10,021 nt of DNA from Bacteroidota bacterium (GTDB lineage: Bacteria > Bacteroidota > Bacteroidia > UBA7662 > CANHCV01), in assembly GCA_027488715.1 (NCBI GenBank), contig JAIYBD010000057.1:1-10021 (forward strand), read 5' to 3'. The notes under the pieces were generated by a model. That model was given only the letters and a program-made list of their open reading frames with translations. It had not been told where the DNA came from and searched no databases. This document shows, piece after piece, positions 6,199 through 10,021 of the stretch; the stretch's first letter is position 1; each line of letters opens with the position of its first letter. The position numbers and the translations under genes are program-made.

Positions 6199-6617
6199 TC
6201 GATGAGTTCTACTTCCAGCCATTGACTCTCCAAACCATTGGTGAGCATCAATTGCGGAACCCTCCACATTAAATTATATCGAACGGCCTGTTGGTAAACG
6301 GAATCATCCAGTTTTACTTCAGGCCGTTTGCATTCAACCAACAACCACGGTTGTAAATCCTGGTCAAAAACCAAAATATCAACCCTTTTCGATAACCCGT
6401 TTAATTCAAAACCGATCTCCAAGCCAATTCGGTTTTTGGAAATTCCTCGTTCATTAACCAACCAATGAGCCACATGTTGCCTAACCCATTCTTCTGGAGT
6501 GCAAACTACCGATTTGTTACGAAACTCATCCCAAACAAATACAGCATTTCCCTTTCTGCTTAATTTTAGCGGAATTTGAGGGAAATTTAATGGAAATGGT
6601 TTGAATCTGGATTCCAA
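6195..6617 (-). CDS. Free-standing HsdR N-terminal-type PD-(D/E)XK nuclease domain protein
   Basis: This 140-residue protein matches the N-terminal nuclease domain of type I restriction HsdR subunits (HSDR_N_2-like) and nothing more: no helicase or translocase part follows. The catalytic pattern of the PD-(D/E)XK superfamily looks complete: E67 (IGLEIGF), D80 (KRVDILVF), then E95 and K97 in LLVECKRPE. A QxxxY element (Q110 to Y114, YQQAVRYN), common in the RecB/HsdR nuclease branch, follows. An N-terminal TPEEWVRQHVAHWL (40-53) is typical of these stand-alone proteins. Small proteins of this kind are known in Bacteroidetes, usually annotated as HsdR N-terminal domain proteins; their substrate is unknown to me. 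No hsdM or hsdS is present. It is divergent from the AMP nucleosidase-holA pair and convergent with the AIM24 gene, with which it shares a four-base palindromic stop. Confidence 0.85.
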   Translation of the reverse strand: MESRFKPFPLNFPQIPLKLSRKGNAVFVWDEFRNKSVVCTPEEWVRQHVAHWLVNERGISKNRIGLEIGFELNGLSKRVDILVFDQDLQPWLLVECKRPEVKLDDSVYQQAVRYNLMWRVPQLMLTNGLESQWLEVELID

Positions 6618-6630
6618 TGCGTTATTTTTG
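6600..6630 (+). promoter_or_regulatory. Promoter of the AMP nucleosidase-holA unit
   Basis: TTTG (6600-6603) and TATTTTTG (6623-6630) are separated by 19 bases, an exact fit to the Bacteroidetes primary-sigma consensus (-33 TTTG, -7 TAnnTTTG). Transcription would begin near 6635, giving a leader of about 13 bases before ATG 6648. The -33 box lies inside the first codons of the divergent nuclease gene (start 6617), so activity here could interfere with that gene's expression. Confidence 0.7.
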
Positions 6631-6637
6631 ATATCAA
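6628..6637. repeat. 10-bp perfect palindrome at the AMP nucleosidase transcription start
   Basis: TTGATATCAA is a perfect palindrome that overlaps the end of the -7 element and the expected start of transcription, between the two divergent genes. Its position would suit a small operator, but a 10-bp A/T-rich palindrome can also occur by chance. Confidence 0.35.
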
Positions 6638-6647
6638 TACTTGGCTT

Positions 6648-7418
6648 ATGAAGACGAAAAATGAAATTGTAGAAAACTGGTTGCCAAGATACACCGGAAG
6701 ACCTTTAGAAGAATTCACTCCTTATATTTTGTTGACCAATTTTTCGCAGTATGTGGAAATGTTCGCTCAAAAATACGGGGTAGAGGTCGTTGGAAGGGAT
6801 AAACCCATGACGACCGTGGTGGCAGATGGCATCACACTCATCAACTTTGGCATGGGATCTCCCATGGCAGCTACCGTCATGGATTTATTAAGTGCCATCC
6901 ATCCGAAAGCTGTTTTATTTTTAGGTAAATGCGGTGGTTTGAAAAAGAAAAGCATCATTGGTGATCTCATTCTTCCCATTGCTGGAATCCGAGGGGAGGG
7001 AACGTCTAACGATTACTTTCCATCCGAAGTTCCGGCACTCCCATCATTTGCGCTTCAAAAAGCGATTTCTACCACCATTCGTGATTACGAAATGGATTAC
7101 TGGACCGGAACGGTGTATACCACCAATCGTCGAGTTTGGGAACACGATGATGAATTCAAAGATTACCTTACGAAAATTCGAGCCATTGCCATTGATATGG
7201 AAACGGCTACTATTTTCACAACGGGATTCGCCAACGAAATTCCAGCTGGGGCCTTGTTGCTGGTTTCCGATCAACCCATGATTCCTGAAGGTGTAAAAAC
7301 TGCAGAGAGCGATCTGAAAGTAAGTGCTACCTTTGTAAATAATCACATCAACATTGGTATCGATTCGCTCAAACAAATCATGAACAACGCACAAACGGTT
7401 AAACATCTTCGATTTTAA
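6648..7418 (+). CDS. amn: AMP nucleosidase (short Bacteroidetes form)
   Basis: This 256-residue cytoplasmic enzyme of the nucleoside phosphorylase (NP-I) superfamily is expected to split AMP into adenine and ribose 5-phosphate, tying purine salvage to adenylate control. It opens with KNEIVENWLPRYTG (4-17), a segment I associate with AMP nucleosidases. NFGMGSPMAA (66-75) is the glycine-rich phosphate-side loop. FLGKCGGLKK (91-100), GDLILPIAGIRGEGTSNDY (105-123) and YWTGTVYTTNRRVWEHD (151-167) are strongly conserved. IDMETAT (182-188) holds the sugar-binding Met-Glu pair, and D208 in LLVSDQPM is the likely catalytic acid for the purine. It ends in VKHLRF. E. coli Amn is nearly twice as long and has an N-terminal regulatory domain; this form lacks it. 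A good promoter lies upstream, and its stop overlaps the holA start (TAATG). Confidence 0.93.
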   Translation: MKTKNEIVENWLPRYTGRPLEEFTPYILLTNFSQYVEMFAQKYGVEVVGRDKPMTTVVADGITLINFGMGSPMAATVMDLLSAIHPKAVLFLGKCGGLKKKSIIGDLILPIAGIRGEGTSNDYFPSEVPALPSFALQKAISTTIRDYEMDYWTGTVYTTNRRVWEHDDEFKDYLTKIRAIAIDMETATIFTTGFANEIPAGALLLVSDQPMIPEGVKTAESDLKVSATFVNNHINIGIDSLKQIMNNAQTVKHLRF

Positions 7419-8443
7419 TGCCTTCAAAATCTTTTTCAGAAATTCAAAAAGACATTCAAAAGAAGTCGCCTAAGCCCATCTACTTTTTGTACGGTGCCGA
7501 GCCCTTCTTTTTGGATCAATTGATGGAATCTTTTGAAAACGATTTAATGGATGAAATGGAAAAAGGATTCAATTTTTCCATTCTTTACGGCCGAGATGTT
7601 GATCCCAATACGTTGATTTCGACCTGTAAACGATATCCCATGATGGCTCAATATCAGGTCGTTCTTTTGAAAGAGGCCCAGATGATGAAAGACTGGGATA
7701 AAATGGAAAGTTATTTTGAATCTCCCATGGATTCAACCGTTTTGGTTATTGCCTACAAAGCCGAAAAACTCGATAAGAGAAAGAAACTTTTCAAAGAGTT
7801 AGATAAAAAAGCCATTTTATTTGAAAGTAAACCTCTGTACGATAATCAAGTAGCTTCTTGGATCTTCGAATATTCTAAAGAACATGGCTACAATATGGAT
7901 GAACCAGCCGCCCATCTTTTGGCGGAATTCTGCGGCACCAATTTGTCCAAAATTCACAATGAATTCCAAAAGATAAAAGTAAATATTGGAGAGCGCCGAA
8001 TCATTTCATCCGACGATGTGCATGCATTCTCGGGGATGAATCGGGAGTATAATGTCTTTGAGTTACAAAAAGCTTTGGCTACACGAAACTCCGATCGGGT
8101 CATTCAAATTTTCCAGTATTTTGCCAATAACCCCAAAGGAACAGATTTTTCACTCATTGGATGTTTGGCACTATTGTATGGATTTTACAGCAAGCTTTGG
8201 GTTTATCAATCCATGAAACTACAAAATCAACGTCCAGGAGATGCCGCAAAACTACTCGGAATGAAATCGGAGTGGGCCATGAAAGATATTCAATCGGCAG
8301 CTCGTATTTACCCCGCCGGTTATGCTACCCGAGCATTAAAAATACTTTTGGAGTATGATTTGAGAAGTAAGGGAGTTAATAATGGAAACACCGAAGAATC
8401 TGGTTTGTTGAAAGAGTTAGCTTTTCGTTTATTACAAGGTTAA
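7418..8443 (+). CDS. holA: DNA polymerase III delta subunit
   Basis: This 341-residue protein is the delta subunit of the clamp-loader complex, which opens the beta sliding clamp and loads it on primed DNA with gamma/tau and delta'. KPIYFLYGAEPFFLDQLMES (19-38) is the characteristic N-terminal AAA+-like start, in which delta lacks a working Walker A. QVVLLKEAQMMKDW (80-93), STVLVIAYKAEKLDKRKKLFK (in two parts: 106-115, 116-126) and GTNLSKIHNEFQKIKV (173-188) are typical. YNVFELQKALATRN (211-224) marks the shift to the C-terminal helical collar domain, with LRSKGVN near its end. The length is normal. The ATG overlaps the amn stop by one base, so translation may be coupled. Downstream, 41 bases separate it from the opposing pentapeptide-repeat gene; no clear terminator is seen there. 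Confidence 0.94.
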   Translation: MPSKSFSEIQKDIQKKSPKPIYFLYGAEPFFLDQLMESFENDLMDEMEKGFNFSILYGRDVDPNTLISTCKRYPMMAQYQVVLLKEAQMMKDWDKMESYFESPMDSTVLVIAYKAEKLDKRKKLFKELDKKAILFESKPLYDNQVASWIFEYSKEHGYNMDEPAAHLLAEFCGTNLSKIHNEFQKIKVNIGERRIISSDDVHAFSGMNREYNVFELQKALATRNSDRVIQIFQYFANNPKGTDFSLIGCLALLYGFYSKLWVYQSMKLQNQRPGDAAKLLGMKSEWAMKDIQSAARIYPAGYATRALKILLEYDLRSKGVNNGNTEESGLLKELAFRLLQG

Positions 8444-8484
8444 TTCCCCTAACAGGTTACATCTTCAGAATAAAAAAAGATTGC

Positions 8485-9048
8485 TTAGTCCTCGATCATG
8501 AGGTGGTATTTATCCAATAATCCTGAAATTCCTGAAGTTGAAAACCGTGCGTTTTTTAATCGGTTTTTTTCTGGATCAATGGAATATCCAAAAGCTGTTC
8601 TAAAGTCACACTTTTCCAAATTTGTTCGATTAAAAACAGCCATCGATAAAGGGCAATCATGAAAAATCGACTCTGAAACATCGGCTTCTGAAAAATCAAC
8701 TTCCATTAGGGATGTGTTTTTAAATACGGTTTTCCTCATTTTAACTTGAAAGAATGAAGCATGATTCAATGTACAATCTTCAAGTGCAATAGAAAAACCA
8801 AAGGAGTTGCAATCTTCAAATCGAAGTCCCATCATTTTACATCCCTTAAACTTTACATCTCGAAAGGCCGTATTGTTGAGTTTGGCCATTGAAAAATTGC
8901 AGTCTTGAAAAGTGCATTCGTTGAACGAATAGCTGGATAAATCTTGATCTGAAAAATTCAATCCCTTGAAAAAACAACCATCGTATTCTCCACGAATTGG
9001 AAGGTAATGACTATTAAAGGTCTGTTCGAAAAAATAAGGCTCACTCAT
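8485..9048 (-). CDS. Pentapeptide-repeat protein
   Basis: This 187-residue protein consists mostly of pentapeptide repeats, which fold as a right-handed four-sided beta-helix. About 25 repeats run from roughly residue 22 to 152, with Phe or Leu at the central position every five residues, for example FNECTFQDCNFSMAKL (42-57), FKNTSLMEVDFSEADV (109-124) and FNRTNLEKCDF (139-149). The C-terminal FGYSIDPEKNRLKNARFSTSG (in two parts: 153-162, 163-173) and ISGLLDKYHLMIE form a capping and dimer-type tail seen in one widespread family of such proteins. Qnr and MfpA proteins share the fold and protect DNA gyrase, but nothing here shows that role. I start it at ATG 9048 (MSEPYFF); a TTG codon at 9051 is a poorer choice. 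It lies 35 bases after the secreted-protein gene on the same strand, and has no signal peptide, so it is probably cytoplasmic. Confidence 0.88.
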   Translation of the reverse strand: MSEPYFFEQTFNSHYLPIRGEYDGCFFKGLNFSDQDLSSYSFNECTFQDCNFSMAKLNNTAFRDVKFKGCKMMGLRFEDCNSFGFSIALEDCTLNHASFFQVKMRKTVFKNTSLMEVDFSEADVSESIFHDCPLSMAVFNRTNLEKCDFRTAFGYSIDPEKNRLKNARFSTSGISGLLDKYHLMIED

Positions 9049-9068
9049 CAAACAAAGAGTGCTTTGAT
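9047..9068. repeat. Nested inverted repeats at the start of the pentapeptide-repeat gene
   Basis: On the plus strand ATCAAA (9047-9052) pairs with TTTGAT (9063-9068), and inside it CAAAG (9053-9057) pairs with CTTTG (9062-9066) across four bases; the two pairings exclude each other. The element covers the start codon and a possible minus-strand -7 box (ACTCTTTG, 9060-9053). Read on the minus strand, the inner hairpin is followed by only three T residues, so it would be a weak terminator for the upstream gene at best. It could also be an operator or chance. Confidence 0.3.
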
Positions 9069-9083
9069 CTAAAGATTGAAATC

Positions 9084-10021
9084 TTACTTCGTGGATTTAA
9101 AAAATCGAAGACTTGGACCAGATGATGGTTTAATCGCATAAATCCCTGTTGGCAAGTCCGTAACGTTGATTTGGTTTTCACCCACAAACAAAGCCCCGCT
9201 CTTGCAAATTTTGCCGTTCATGTCAATCACTTGAAAACTCGAGGGTTGATTGGACACCATCGTTAATAACTCATGACATGGATTCGGATAAACGGAAGTA
9301 ATGTTTGATAGATTATGGGAAGATTGCGTATTCAAAACTTGAAGGGTCGTTTCTGCAGTCGTGTCGGCACAAGAATTATTGCGAACAATGCAACGAATTT
9401 TATTTCCAGCATTGGCCATGGTTAAATTGGAAATAATCAACGAATCGGTACCGGCACCGGAGAATTGTCCTCCGTTGGTGATCACCGAATATCCTGTTCC
9501 ACGATTGATTTGCCAAGTATAGGTTGAACCAGCTTTTTTAGATTTGGTTACCAAAGAAATAGTTCTTCCCATTCTTTCAGTCAAGGTAACGGGAGGAACT
9601 GCAGCTAAATTATTGCCGCACTCTTGGAAAATGTTTTGAACTTCAGAGGGACTCAAAGCACGGGAGTAAACGGCAATATCATCCAAATTTCCATTGAAGT
9701 AATAGGTACCAATGTCTTTCCCAATGAAAAATGGTAAATTGGTAGCGTTGGTATTTGCTTGAGAAAAACTACCGTAACCTACCGGTAAGCCGTTCTGATA
9801 CAATGTCATCATGCTTCCTTCATAAACAGCCACGTAGTGGGTCCAAGTATTTAAAATGGGTGCAGTTGCCGCCCATGCCCATGGCGATCCTTGTTTATTC
9901 GTGCCAAATTGAAAATTGGACGTGGAAGATTGAATAATTGAAATGAAATTGCCATTCGTTCCTGATCCACTCATCAACAACCACCCGCCTCCGGTTTGAT
10001 AAACCCAAAGCGAATAGGAGA
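9084..10021 (-). CDS. Secreted LamG/Ig-like protein with type IX secretion sorting domain (N-terminal part outside the window)
   Basis: The reading frame is open to the window edge, so this is the C-terminal 311 residues of a longer protein (visible residues numbered from the edge). Residues 1 to about 130 form a LamG/concanavalin A-like domain, with TWTHYVAVYEGSMMTLYQNG (58-77) and FNGNLDDIAVYSRALSPSEV (108-127), typical of laminin-G-3 type domains that often bind glycans or act as adhesive modules. Residues about 145-230 resemble an Ig-like bacterial surface domain (YTWQINRG, LTMANAGNKIRCIVRN). Residues about 240-311 are a type A Por/type IX sorting domain: SVYPNPCHE, VIDMNGKI, INVTDLPTGIYAI and a basic end. 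The protein should cross the inner membrane by Sec (signal peptide outside the window) and the outer membrane by the T9SS, then be anchored or released. The enzyme or adhesin role of the missing part is unknown. Confidence 0.9.
   Translation of the reverse strand, partial: SYSLWVYQTGGGWLLMSGSGTNGNFISIIQSSTSNFQFGTNKQGSPWAWAATAPILNTWTHYVAVYEGSMMTLYQNGLPVGYGSFSQANTNATNLPFFIGKDIGTYYFNGNLDDIAVYSRALSPSEVQNIFQECGNNLAAVPPVTLTERMGRTISLVTKSKKAGSTYTWQINRGTGYSVITNGGQFSGAGTDSLIISNLTMANAGNKIRCIVRNNSCADTTAETTLQVLNTQSSHNLSNITSVYPNPCHELLTMVSNQPSSFQVIDMNGKICKSGALFVGENQINVTDLPTGIYAIKPSSGPSLRFFKSTK

Noticed and set aside
6195..6617. Remnant of a type I restriction-modification system
   Set aside because: No helicase, methylase or specificity sequence remains on either side, the neighbours are housekeeping genes, and the protein has a natural start and stop with intact catalytic residues.
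7044..7427. 127-codon open frame antisense to AMP nucleosidase
   Set aside because: It lies opposite strongly conserved enzyme sequence and its translation resembles no family; treated as a shadow frame.
8471..8503. Possible terminator of the pentapeptide-repeat gene on the minus strand: short CCTC/GAGG hairpin then a T-run
   Set aside because: The stem is only four to five pairs, lies in the coding end, and is separated from the T-run by about ten bases, so it does not fit an intrinsic terminator.
8485..9048. Qnr-type quinolone-resistance gene
   Set aside because: Only the shared pentapeptide fold supports it; the C-terminal tail matches a broader family and the context holds no resistance or mobile genes.
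9049..9051. TTG start for the pentapeptide-repeat protein one codon upstream
   Set aside because: The directly following ATG at 9048 is a better start and fits the TTTG-N4-ATG spacing.
9978..9980. TTG as the start of the LamG/type IX sorting protein
   Set aside because: The frame stays open upstream to the window edge and reads as LamG-type sequence (SLWVYQTGGG), so this is an internal codon of a truncated gene.

Overview
The window looks like chromosomal DNA from a Bacteroidetes (Bacteroidota) species, probably Flavobacteriia or a close relative. Four things point there. One promoter has the TTTG-N19-TAnnTTTG form. No gene start has a well-placed Shine-Dalgarno sequence. A 3' gene ends in a type IX secretion (Por) sorting domain. 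Several proteins (GltX with KLSKRDGDRLG, a 256-residue AMP nucleosidase) have the form usual in that phylum. The genus cannot be told from this sequence. Genes are densely packed: no gap between genes exceeds about 120 bases, and there is no sign of a mobile element, CRISPR array or tRNA.

Layout. The 3' half of a 5S rRNA gene opens the window (end of an rRNA operon), followed by a strong intrinsic terminator (75-109). A plus-strand operon-like group follows: gltX (glutamyl-tRNA synthetase), a 62-residue protein of unknown function, an enoyl-CoA hydratase-family enzyme and a GT4-like glycosyltransferase. The first two junctions are ATGA overlaps and the third is a 1-base gap. After a 40-base gap with a TAnnTTTG element comes a second pair, a LYS1-type saccharopine dehydrogenase homologue and an AIM24/TIGR00266 protein, again joined by ATGA. 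This pair ends tail-to-tail with a minus-strand gene, sharing one palindromic TTAA as both stop codons. The minus-strand gene encodes a free-standing HsdR-N-type PD-(D/E)XK nuclease domain. Divergent from it are AMP nucleosidase and holA (DNA polymerase III delta), joined by TAATG and driven by the best promoter in the window (6600-6630). The last part is on the minus strand: a pentapeptide-repeat protein, and upstream of it the C-terminal part of a secreted LamG/Ig-like protein with a type IX sorting tail, cut by the window edge.

How they fit together. Most genes are housekeeping: translation (5S, gltX), acyl-CoA metabolism, purine salvage or breakdown, and replication. I do not see an obvious new multi-gene system. 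The points most worth a second look are: the lone nuclease domain with no restriction-modification partners, next to a replication gene; the small protein coupled between gltX and the enoyl-CoA hydratase; the LYS1-type dehydrogenase paired with AIM24; the unusual N-terminal region of the glycosyltransferase; and the repeated TTTG-N4-ATG arrangement, which suggests leaderless or nearly leaderless mRNAs.
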